Part shown: piece after piece, positions 1 through 5,542 of the stretch
Numbering within the stretch: the first letter of the stretch is position 1
How the letters are laid out: each line of letters begins with the position of its first letter
From: an uncultured Solirubrobacterales bacterium
GTDB taxonomy: Bacteria > Actinomycetota > Thermoleophilia > Solirubrobacterales > Solirubrobacteraceae
Length of the DNA stretch: 11,250 bases
Assembly (NCBI GenBank): GCA_937973575.1
Contig: CALJKH010000065.1
Span: 1 to 11,250 of the forward strand
Direction: 5' to 3'
Notes under the pieces: model-generated
Told to the model about the DNA's origin: nothing
Database searches by the model: none
What the model saw: only the letters and a program-made list of their open reading frames with translations
Program-made: the position numbers and the translations under genes

Positions 1-2
1 TC

Positions 3-1478
3 GTGCCTGTCTTTGCAGGCATGGCTAACTACGTCCTGCCACTGATGATCGGCGCGCCAGACATGGCGTTCCCACGCCTTAACGCTCTCTCTTTCTGGCT
101 TCTTCCTATCGCCGGAACGCTGATGACCATGAGCTTCCTCATGCCTGGCGGTGCGTTTGCCTCAGGTTGGACTGCTTATGCGCCGCTATCGACTACCCAA
201 CCGGTTGGGCAGATGTGCTTCTCCATTGGCGTCCAGTTCGCGGGAGCCTCCTCGATTGCGACAGCTCTGAACTTCCTCGTAACGATCATCACCATGCGGG
301 CGCCTGGCATGAGCTTCTGGCGCATGCCTCTTCTCGTGTGGGCCAACTTCGCTACATCGCTTCTGGTCGTTATTGCGACTCCGTTTATCGCTGCGTCACA
401 GTTCTTCATCCTGCTCGACGTCGCCCTCGGCTTCCACTTCTTCGACGCCACAATCACTAAGGGCACTCAGGGCAGCGTTCTGATGTACCAGCACGTGTTC
501 TGGTTCTACTCACACCCAGCCGTCTACATCATGATGTTGCCAGGGTTCGGGATTGTCTCCGAGATCCTCTCGGTGAAGAGCCGTAAGCCAGTCTTTGGCT
601 ACAGGATGATGGCTTTCTCCCTCCTTGCCATCGTTCTCCTTGGATTCACAGTTTGGGCGCACCACATGTTCGTCTCGGGCATGCAGGACTGGATCCGCAT
701 TCCGATGATGATCACAACTGCTCTCATCGCGATCCCAACAGGTATCAAGATCTTCTCGTGGCTTGGAACGATGTGGCGGGGCGTTCTCCATTTGGACACC
801 CCCATGCTTTTCGCTCTTGGCTTCCTCACGATGTTCACCCTCGGTGGACTCTCGGGAGTGCTGCTCGCAATGGTGCCGCTTGACATTCACGTGTCCGACA
901 CCTACTTCGTAGTGGCCCACATTCACTACGTACTCTTCGGTGGCGCCCTCTTCACGATTTTCGGCGGCATCTACTATTGGTTCCCGAAGATGACGGGCCA
1001 CATGTACAACGAGAAGCTCGGCAAGATCCACTTCTGGGCCACCTTCGTCTTCTTCAACGCAACCTTCGCTCCAATGCACGTAATCGGTATTCAGGGCATG
1101 CCACGACGCGTTGCTGATTACGCAGCCAAGTTTGCCGGCTGGAACATGGCAATTTCAATCGCCTCCTTCATGCTCGGCCTCTCCATGCTGATCTTCCTCT
1201 ACAACATGGTCAACAGCTGGCGCAATGGCCCTAAGGCAGTCGGCAATCCGTACAACGCTCTTACACTCGAGTGGCTTGTCAGCTCGCCCCCACCAGTCTT
1301 CAACTTCGACGAGATCCCAACTGTTGTCGGCGGCCCGTACGAGTACGGCGTCCCTGGTGCGGTTCACGCAATCCTCAACGAGTCGAAGCCAACTCCAGTT
1401 GCTGTCGGAGCCGGTGTAGCTGAAGCTGAGGAAGCTGGCGATTCACCAGAGTCCACAACTGACGGCGAGGAGTCCTGA
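3..1478 (+). CDS. ctaD: Cytochrome c oxidase subunit I (aa3-type, A2 subfamily), 5'-truncated by window edge
   Basis: This is the catalytic heme-copper subunit of the terminal oxidase. It reduces O2 to water and pumps protons across the cytoplasmic membrane. The frame is open to the window edge, so position 3 is not the true start: helix 1, most of helix 2 and the first heme a histidine lie upstream. About 490 residues are visible. The D-channel entrance Asp is kept in IGAPDMAFPR (residue 20 of the visible part). The CuB/Tyr site reads YSHPAVY (bases 507-527), the second CuB pair is WAHHMF, the K-channel lysine is in PTGIKIFSW, and the heme a3/heme a ligands are in VAHIHYV. The Glu of the usual GHPEVY motif is Ala, and YS precedes the His, which marks A2-type oxidases. 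The C-terminal tail is acidic and disordered-looking. ctaE follows after 2 bases. Subunit II is not in the window and may lie upstream. Confidence 0.97.
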   Translation: MPVFAGMANYVLPLMIGAPDMAFPRLNALSFWLLPIAGTLMTMSFLMPGGAFASGWTAYAPLSTTQPVGQMCFSIGVQFAGASSIATALNFLVTIITMRAPGMSFWRMPLLVWANFATSLLVVIATPFIAASQFFILLDVALGFHFFDATITKGTQGSVLMYQHVFWFYSHPAVYIMMLPGFGIVSEILSVKSRKPVFGYRMMAFSLLAIVLLGFTVWAHHMFVSGMQDWIRIPMMITTALIAIPTGIKIFSWLGTMWRGVLHLDTPMLFALGFLTMFTLGGLSGVLLAMVPLDIHVSDTYFVVAHIHYVLFGGALFTIFGGIYYWFPKMTGHMYNEKLGKIHFWATFVFFNATFAPMHVIGIQGMPRRVADYAAKFAGWNMAISIASFMLGLSMLIFLYNMVNSWRNGPKAVGNPYNALTLEWLVSSPPPVFNFDEIPTVVGGPYEYGVPGAVHAILNESKPTPVAVGAGVAEAEEAGDSPESTTDGEES

Positions 1479-1480
1479 TC

Positions 1481-2104
1481 ATGGAAGCAGCTTCCGTACC
1501 AGTAGCAGCGGCCCATGACCACAGCCATGACCACCATGGTCCCCCCGTTGCTAACCAGAGCTCAGTCGTTGACGCTCAGACACTCGGCATGTTGCTGTTC
1601 ATCATTTCCGAGATCATGGTCTTCGGTGGCTTCTTCACCGCCTACTTCTTTATTCGCGTCGTCAATGGCAGCCCATGGCCAGCCACAGGAGAAGAGCTTC
1701 CAGCTGTAATTGCTGGCTTCAATACTGCGGTACTCGTATCGAGTTCACTCACAATGCACTGGGCCGTCGAGGGCGCCAAGCACAACAACCGCCGTGCGCT
1801 CAAGCTCGGCATGCTCGCTACTCTCCTCCTCGGAGCAACCTTCCTAACAGTTCAGATCAACGAGTACGTCCACTTGGGATTCGCTCCATACGACAGCGCT
1901 CAAGCATCCGTCTTCTACGGCCTTACAGGCCTCCACGGAGCGCACGTCTTCATCGGCCTTACGCTGCTCCTGTTCACGACGATTCGGGCCTTCCGCGGTC
2001 ACTTCACCGCAGAAGAGCACGGCGGAGTCGAAATCCCAGGTATTTACTGGCACTTCGTCGACGTCATGTGGATCATCGTTTATCTCAGCGTCTACATCCT
2101 CTAA
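1481..2104 (+). CDS. ctaE: Cytochrome c oxidase subunit III
   Basis: This is a membrane subunit of the aa3-type oxidase. It stabilises subunit I and supports proton uptake, but carries no metal centre. It is 207 aa, the usual length for the short actinobacterial form with about five helices. The N-terminus is a His-rich cytosolic stretch (HDHSHDHH). Family motifs seen are SEIMVFGGFFTAYF near residue 45, the GLHGAHVFIG segment, and the C-terminal YWHFVDVMWI. The ATG at 1481 is chosen because GAGGAG (1467-1472) lies 8 bases upstream, inside the end of ctaD. The stop of ctaD is 2 bases before the ATG, so the two are translationally coupled. A small membrane-protein frame begins 3 bases after the stop. 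Confidence 0.97.
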   Translation: MEAASVPVAAAHDHSHDHHGPPVANQSSVVDAQTLGMLLFIISEIMVFGGFFTAYFFIRVVNGSPWPATGEELPAVIAGFNTAVLVSSSLTMHWAVEGAKHNNRRALKLGMLATLLLGATFLTVQINEYVHLGFAPYDSAQASVFYGLTGLHGAHVFIGLTLLLFTTIRAFRGHFTAEEHGGVEIPGIYWHFVDVMWIIVYLSVYIL

Positions 2105-2107
2105 CCG

Positions 2108-2215
2108 GTGCTCAATCCTTTTCGGTCTGAGCCGGAGGCGTTTAAGTTCTTTAGCCTCGTGCTTGCCGTGGCAGTTGTGATCGGCGTTACGGTTGTAATC
2201 CTACGGGCCCTCTGA
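2108..2215 (+). CDS. Small single-pass membrane protein in the cytochrome oxidase operon (35 aa)
   Basis: This short frame starts at GTG 2108, three bases after the ctaE stop, and ends at TGA 2213-2215. It encodes 35 residues: a charged head with motif RSEPEAFKFF, then one hydrophobic helix (about residues 16-32, rich in Val, Leu, Ile and Ala), ending RAL. The head should lie in the cytoplasm by the positive-inside rule only weakly, because both ends carry Arg. Position and architecture suggest an accessory subunit, resembling the tiny subunit IV-like or CcoQ-like helices of heme-copper oxidases, but no homology to those can be claimed from sequence alone. Evidence for it being real is the tight spacing, an in-frame start and stop filling the gap, and the classic amphipathic-head plus helix layout. 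No independent Shine-Dalgarno sequence is seen, so translation probably continues from ctaE by reinitiation. Confidence 0.7.
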   Translation: MLNPFRSEPEAFKFFSLVLAVAVVIGVTVVILRAL

Positions 2216-2243
2216 GGGCCTGTTAGCGGCCTCTAGCGGCCCG
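2204..2243 (+). repeat. GC-rich palindrome and direct repeat between the small ORF and ctaG
   Basis: GGCCCTC and GAGGGCC (2206-2212, 2214-2220) form a perfect inverted repeat around a single base, and its 3' arm contains part of the small ORF's stop codon. Immediately after it TAGCGGCC occurs twice (2224-2231 and 2234-2241). CGGGCC at 2204-2209 can also pair with GGCCCG at 2238-2243. There is no T-run, so this is not a standard intrinsic terminator. It could be an RNA hairpin that partly stops transcription or protects the upstream oxidase mRNA, but this is inference. Confidence 0.5.
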
Positions 2244-2254
2244 ACTTAGCTCTA

Positions 2255-3067
2255 ATGGAATACGACCCCATAGTCATCCTCCTACTCGCTCTAGGAGCGG
2301 GTCTATACACGCGGGCAATCATTCGCCTGCGTAAGCGTGGCTACAAGGTCTCTGTCGGCCAGCAATCCCTTTGGTGGATCGGTATGGCACTGATGACATT
2401 CGGGCTGGTCGGCCCACCGGCTGCGTACTCGGACCAGCTGTTTTGGGCACACATGACCGAGCACCTTCTAATCGCAGATCTAGCCGTGCCGTTCCTCCTA
2501 GCCGGAGTCCGGACGCCAGTAGGCCTCTTCATGCCACCCAAGGACCTACTGGTCGCGATCTTCAAGAATCGCTTCCTGCGGCGCCTTGGCTCATTCGTGA
2601 CAAAGCCTTTGGTGGCCCTCCCGCTATCAGCCCTAGTTCTTTACGGATGGCATCTAGCCCCAGCATTCACAAACGCCACCCAGGATCCCCTTATTCACGC
2701 CCTGCAGCACCAGTCCTTCATCCTCGCCAGTGTGCTGTTCTGGTGGCCAGCCATTGAGCCAAACCGCCGGCCGCTACCGGCTCCCCTTTGGAAGATTGGA
2801 TACATCCTGGCGGGACGCATGGCAAGCATCCTCATGGGGGCGTTGTTCCTAGTCTCCAATAGGCCGTTCTACAGTGGCCTCTACGCCAAGTCGGACGCGA
2901 CATTCGGGATCACTCCGCTGGCTGACCAGCAGATCGGCGCCAGCCTCATGATGACGACAGACGTGATCGTGATGATGACGATGCTGGGAATCTTCTTCGC
3001 GCTAGCTGCGAAGGAGCATGACCGTAAGGAGAGGGCCGAATCGGCCCGGACCAGCGCGTCTACTTGA
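2255..3067 (+). CDS. ctaG: CtaG-like cytochrome c oxidase assembly factor (caa3_CtaG family)
   Basis: This is a polytopic membrane protein of 270 aa with about seven hydrophobic segments. It belongs to the family of Bacillus CtaG, which is needed for assembly of active caa3 oxidase, probably at the copper-insertion stage. Family signatures are all visible: WAHMTEHLL near residue 65, YGWHLAPAF near 130, HALQHQSF with LFWWP near 147-165, and PLADQQIGASLMM near 222. These His and Asp/Gln residues sit in membrane segments and are the expected metal-handling positions. The C-terminus is a charged cytosolic tail. The ATG at 2255 has no evident Shine-Dalgarno sequence. The gene lies 39 bases after the small ORF, in the same direction as ctaD and ctaE, and its last 8 bases overlap the end of the opposing cytochrome c gene. 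It is unrelated to the CtaG/Cox11 family of proteobacteria. Confidence 0.92.
   Translation: MEYDPIVILLLALGAGLYTRAIIRLRKRGYKVSVGQQSLWWIGMALMTFGLVGPPAAYSDQLFWAHMTEHLLIADLAVPFLLAGVRTPVGLFMPPKDLLVAIFKNRFLRRLGSFVTKPLVALPLSALVLYGWHLAPAFTNATQDPLIHALQHQSFILASVLFWWPAIEPNRRPLPAPLWKIGYILAGRMASILMGALFLVSNRPFYSGLYAKSDATFGITPLADQQIGASLMMTTDVIVMMTMLGIFFALAAKEHDRKERAESARTSAST
3033..3047 (-). terminator. Possible weak hairpin terminator for the opposing cytochrome c gene
   Basis: GGGCCG-AAT-CGGCCC is a strong 6-bp hairpin inside the end of ctaG. Read on the minus strand it begins 12 bases after the cytochrome c-cupredoxin stop and is followed by a pyrimidine-rich TCTCCTT, not a true U-tract. It could end or slow transcription of that gene. 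It may equally be a chance palindrome in a GC-rich coding sequence. Confidence 0.25.
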
Positions 3068-3782
3068 CGGTGAGAGTTCCGACCATGCCAGCTTGGCGGT
3101 GGCCTGGAACGCTGCAGTAGAACGTGTACTTGCCTGCAGCAACCGTTACTGAGATCTTGGACGTGCCTCCGCCTGACACGATCGGCCCGATGGCATTCAC
3201 ACCAGCGCCCTGAAGAGCGATGTTGTGTTGCACGGATGACTTGTTGATTGAAACGATCGTCAGGCTGCCTGGAGTGGCTGTGGCAGCCGACGCGTCGTAG
3301 AGAAGCTGACCGTTCGGGTCAGGATCGATCTGGAGCTGGCCACCCTTGGCGACGGCCACTGTCTGGTTCTGGCCAGCGACTGCGTTGGCGAGGTTGCCCT
3401 CGTCCTTACCCGGCTTCATCGCAGCGAATGCGACATAGGCGGCCACATCACGGGCATCCTGACCGGTTACAAGGTTTGCTGGCATTACTCCAAGCGTGTC
3501 CGGGTAGAGGATCTGACGGTGAACTACGCCAGCGTAGGTGGACCGAGGGAAGCCATCACGAAGTGCAGCTGCAAAGGAGTAGTCGAGGTTAGGGCCAGTG
3601 ACGCCCTTGCTTCCTGCCCGCGCAAGCTGGTGGCATGCCCCGCACTTGGAGACGAAAAGCTTCTTACCGTTGAGAAGGTTCGCGTCCCCGCCATTGACTG
3701 TTGGCCCACAGCCCGACGCAACCAGGACGGATGCGGCCGCGGCGACGAGCACTGCAGTGATGGGGGCGGAACTGCGATTCAT
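3060..3782 (-). CDS. Lipoprotein fusing a class I cytochrome c to a type 1 copper (cupredoxin) domain
   Basis: This 240-aa exported protein has a hydrophobic signal ending VASGC with Cys25 as the likely lipid anchor. The lipobox is acceptable but not ideal. Residues 35-125 form a class I cytochrome c: CGACH binds heme c covalently and the Met in GVMPANL is the probable sixth ligand. Residues about 150-240 form a blue-copper fold with ligands His in VQHNIAL and Cys, His and Met in CSVPGHRQAGM. Only one Cys is present in that loop, so this is a mononuclear type 1 site, not the binuclear CuA site of oxidase subunit II. The domain order is also the reverse of caa3 subunit II. Facing ctaG with an 8-base overlap of 3' ends, it is a likely membrane-attached electron carrier that could feed the oxidase. 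The partner is inference. ATG at 3780-3782 gives the signal peptide. Confidence 0.9.
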   Translation of the reverse strand: MNRSSAPITAVLVAAAASVLVASGCGPTVNGGDANLLNGKKLFVSKCGACHQLARAGSKGVTGPNLDYSFAAALRDGFPRSTYAGVVHRQILYPDTLGVMPANLVTGQDARDVAAYVAFAAMKPGKDEGNLANAVAGQNQTVAVAKGGQLQIDPDPNGQLLYDASAATATPGSLTIVSINKSSVQHNIALQGAGVNAIGPIVSGGGTSKISVTVAAGKYTFYCSVPGHRQAGMVGTLTVK

Positions 3783-3791
3783 GAGGGTGCA

Positions 3792-3797
3792 ACCTTA
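3792..3797 (-). promoter_or_regulatory. Candidate -10 box for the cytochrome c-cupredoxin gene
   Basis: TAAGGT on the minus strand fits the actinobacterial TANNNT -10 pattern and ends 9 bases before the start codon, which would give an almost leaderless mRNA. No convincing -35 element or Shine-Dalgarno sequence is seen. TANNNT is common by chance. Confidence 0.3.
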
Positions 3798-3837
3798 CCC
3801 GTTCTGGCGGACTGAGCGCAGCCTCCTCCCCCATTGC

Positions 3838-3843
3838 TACGCT
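3838..3843 (+). promoter_or_regulatory. Candidate -10 box for the zinc-ribbon gene (leaderless start)
   Basis: TACGCT matches TANNNT and lies 6 bases before ATG 3850, so transcription would begin at or next to the start codon. There is no Shine-Dalgarno sequence before this ATG. A -35 element is not evident. Confidence 0.35.
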
Positions 3844-3849
3844 CTACAC

Positions 3850-4116
3850 ATGTCCAATCAGCGTTATCGATTCCGCACTCCCTCAACTGGCCGCGAAGTC
3901 TTCATCGACGCAGCGCCCGGTAACTCGTATTCAGACCCTCAAACTGGCGAGATTCTTCAGCCAGTAGGCGTGGTGCTCCCACTTGAGCCAAGCGAGTCAA
4001 GACTCCCTTGGGCCGTTGAGAATCTGCGGCTTTGTAACCACTGTGGCCAGATGGCCCAGAAGGACCTCAATACCTGTCCGACGTGCGACCGTCGCATGGG
4101 TGGCACGGGTTCATAA
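3850..4116 (+). CDS. Small zinc-ribbon protein of unknown function (88 aa)
   Basis: No named family is recognised. The protein is soluble and has two parts. The N-terminal half (residues 1-55) carries YRFRTPSTGREVF and the segment SYSDPQTGEI, polar and rich in turns. The C-terminal part carries CNHCG and CPTCD (Cys62, 65, 76, 79), a typical four-cysteine zinc ribbon, which could bind nucleic acid or protein or act as a structural knuckle. The start is placed at ATG 3850. The frame is open further upstream, but those codons overlap the divergent gene's start and promoter, and 3850 is preceded by a -10-like box. The stop codon TAA shares its last A with the ATG of the next gene (TAATG), so the two are translationally coupled. 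The function is unknown. Confidence 0.75.
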   Translation: MSNQRYRFRTPSTGREVFIDAAPGNSYSDPQTGEILQPVGVVLPLEPSESRLPWAVENLRLCNHCGQMAQKDLNTCPTCDRRMGGTGS

Positions 4117-4484
4117 TGCAAGAGTCACGCTCTGACCTAGGCCGAATCACGGCCGTAGCCGCCACCGGCCTGGCTGGTGTTGCTCTCGCAATCGGGCTTG
4201 CATCATGCGGCGGAGGTAGCTCAGCAAACTCCAGTTCGGTTGCCAAGCTGACTGTCCCTGGTGGAGCAACTGGTGGCGCACTCTCGGCTCCTGCCAGCAC
4301 GAGCACAACTACTTCTGCTTCTACGAGCGCCGCATCTGGTGACTCCTCAGGTGGCGCTGCTCCAAGCGGTGACTCCTCAGGTGGCACTGGCGCTGACTCG
4401 GGCACTGGCGGCGGTTCTGGCAGCGGATCCGGTTCAGGCTCTGGTTCAGGCGCAGCTGACGCGGGTGGCGCCGGCATCAACTAG
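4116..4484 (+). CDS. Gly/Ser/Thr-rich low-complexity lipoprotein (122 aa)
   Basis: No function can be assigned. The ATG at 4116 overlaps the preceding stop. A longer in-frame start at 4083 exists but would overlap the zinc-ribbon gene and spoil the signal peptide. Residues 1-30 are a lipoprotein signal with Arg residues followed by a hydrophobic stretch and the clear lipobox LASC, with Cys31 lipidated. Everything after that is low complexity: a GGGSSANSSS segment, a Ser/Thr tract, two copies of GDSSGG, and a run of alternating Gly and Ser. Such tails behave as flexible spacers or possible glycosylation substrates at the cell surface. No folded domain is visible, so the protein may be a small anchored linker or a secreted-tail antigen. 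An intrinsic terminator follows 24 bases after the stop. Confidence 0.7.
   Translation: MQESRSDLGRITAVAATGLAGVALAIGLASCGGGSSANSSSVAKLTVPGGATGGALSAPASTSTTTSASTSAASGDSSGGAAPSGDSSGGTGADSGTGGGSGSGSGSGSGSGAADAGGAGIN
4338..4385 (+). repeat. Two 18-bp direct repeats in the lipoprotein gene
   Basis: GGTGACTCCTCAGGTGGC occurs identically at 4338-4355 and 4368-4385, spaced by 30 bases (a multiple of three) and encoding GDSSGG each time. Exact identity at the DNA level, including synonymous positions, points to recent duplication or slippage and not only to amino-acid selection. Confidence 0.9.
4407..4451 (+). repeat. Gly-Ser codon run in the lipoprotein gene
   Basis: Fifteen codons encode GGG followed by alternating Ser and Gly. 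Part of it is a near-tandem 12-base unit (GGTTCAGGCTCT then GGTTCAGGC). It is a likely length-variable tract. Confidence 0.85.
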
Positions 4485-4508
4485 CCGAGAGTCAACCTCC
4501 CAACCTTC

Positions 4509-4540
4509 AAAGCGCTTCCCTTGCGGAGGCGCTTTTTCTT
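4509..4540 (+). terminator. Rho-independent terminator after the lipoprotein gene
   Basis: AAAGCGCTTCC (4509-4519) and GGAGGCGCTTT (4525-4535) pair over 11 bases with one G-U wobble, leaving a 5-base loop CTTGC. The 3' side continues into TTTTTCTT. It closes the zinc-ribbon/lipoprotein unit. The arms start with AAA, so the reverse strand also carries a shorter U-rich end (TTTGAAGG), and it may stop the facing gene at 4563 as well. Confidence 0.9.
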
Positions 4541-4562
4541 GGCAGGGAGTGGTTCAGCGGGT

Positions 4563-5438
4563 CTAATAGACCGACGGAATGACTGTGAACTCGAACGTTG
4601 GGACTCCCGGGTAGTGGCACCGGAAGTCAGCCGTAACGCTGTTCGTCGTCAGAGCAGACTGGGTGAAGATCACGCCGAACTTCGTTGAGCAAGGGTCGGC
4701 AGGCTTCTTCGTAACAGGATCAGTCTTGATCGGAAGGCCTGTTGTCGGATCCTTAGGCTTGAAACCGATAGGCGGCCGACTTGAGCGCCAGGCGTCTGCA
4801 GTCCCTGCAGGTGCAAGAGGCAGGATCGGCGCGTAGGTGGGCACGCTCAGACCAACAACATCGCCCTTCTTGACGGGAATCGTTGTGGTCAATGGGAGTG
4901 TCACCTTCTTACCGAAGAGCGGCTCGAGTCGGATCTCGTTGCCCATCGCTACAAGAGTCTTGGGCATAATCTGGCCGCGCTTCTTCGTGGCAGGGCGAAG
5001 TACAACAAGCCGAACACGGGAGCCTGAACCGAAAGTCTTGTCAAAGTAGGACTTCTCCTTGAAGTAGTCCCAGCTGGTGCAGACATAGTGACCCTTGACC
5101 CAGCCCTTCTTAAGGCAAGTGCGGGAATCGGCCAGCTTGCCGATCCGCATGGTGATGGCCACGATCCGGCCATTCTTAGGCACCGTCGTTGGGTTCTCGC
5201 TTGCCCCGTCCCGAATTGGGTAAACGGTCGTCATCGTGAGCACGCTGCAGCGGCCGAGGCCCTTTGGCTTGCCGCGGTCATTGGCTGCGGTACCCGTGCA
5301 CGAAGGAGCAGGCAGGCCATTGGGGCCACCAATCTCTACGGCGGGAGATTCTGCAATTGCTGGAACCGCCAGCAACACGAGAAGTGCAGCCGGGAGGACG
5401 GTCAGCGCGATGAATCGCTGCAAGTTGACTCTTTCCAT
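4563..5438 (-). CDS. Secreted six-cysteine protein of unknown function (291 aa)
   Basis: No named family is recognised. ATG at 5436-5438 (MERVNLQRF) is chosen because it gives a proper Sec signal peptide: positive head, hydrophobic core, and AIA before a predicted cut after residue 29. The frame is open further upstream, but those codons cross the divergent gene's control region. The mature part has six cysteines (47, 64, 108, 120, 250, 274), consistent with up to three disulfides outside the cytoplasm. It is rich in alternating hydrophobic residues around 90-200 (for example RIVAITMRIG and RVRLVVLRPA), suggesting a beta-sandwich. A Pro/Lys-rich linker lies near 222-250. Similar secreted proteins of unknown role are a recurring style in Thermoleophilia, from memory and unverified. 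It is divergent from the ABC exporter, with 104 bases between the starts. Confidence 0.75.
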   Translation of the reverse strand: MERVNLQRFIALTVLPAALLVLLAVPAIAESPAVEIGGPNGLPAPSCTGTAANDRGKPKGLGRCSVLTMTTVYPIRDGASENPTTVPKNGRIVAITMRIGKLADSRTCLKKGWVKGHYVCTSWDYFKEKSYFDKTFGSGSRVRLVVLRPATKKRGQIMPKTLVAMGNEIRLEPLFGKKVTLPLTTTIPVKKGDVVGLSVPTYAPILPLAPAGTADAWRSSRPPIGFKPKDPTTGLPIKTDPVTKKPADPCSTKFGVIFTQSALTTNSVTADFRCHYPGVPTFEFTVIPSVY

Positions 5439-5527
5439 CTCGAACAATGGAAGCAGAAAACTGCCAACAATTCGCCGGTTGGGGGTGCGTTTGCACACAG
5501 AGAGCCCGGGTTGACCTGCCAGATCCC

Positions 5528-5533
5528 TAGTAT
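5528..5533 (+). promoter_or_regulatory. Candidate -10 box for the ABC exporter operon
   Basis: TAGTAT fits TANNNT closely and ends 9 bases before ATG 5543, with no Shine-Dalgarno sequence between. A TTGACC at 5511-5516 resembles a -35 element but is only 11 bases away, too close for normal pairing. The operon may therefore have a nearly leaderless mRNA driven mainly by the -10. The divergent gene's promoter must also lie within 5439-5542 but no clear box is seen for it. Confidence 0.4.
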
Positions 5534-5542
5534 TCAAAGCCG

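Noticed and set aside
510..1079. Long open frame (189 codons) antisense to ctaD
   Set aside because: It mirrors the codon bias of ctaD, is full of His, Glu and Arg with no domain, and lies opposite highly conserved catalytic motifs.
1675..2130. 151-codon + frame overlapping ctaE in another frame
   Set aside because: Arg/Ser/Pro-rich composition is typical of an out-of-frame read of a membrane-protein gene. ctaE explains the region.
3781..3849. Upstream in-frame extension of the zinc-ribbon gene
   Set aside because: The ATG at 3781 overlaps the divergent gene's start codon and the intervening codons cover both promoters. ATG 3850 has a -10-like box just before it.
4338..4451. Repeat cluster as a possible CRISPR or attachment site
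   Set aside because: There are only two 18-bp copies, in phase with a coding frame and within a low-complexity protein. No spacers or integrase are present.
5511..5533. TTGACC/TAGTAT as a full sigma70-type promoter
   Set aside because: The spacing is 11 bases, well short of the usual 16-18, so only the -10 part was kept.
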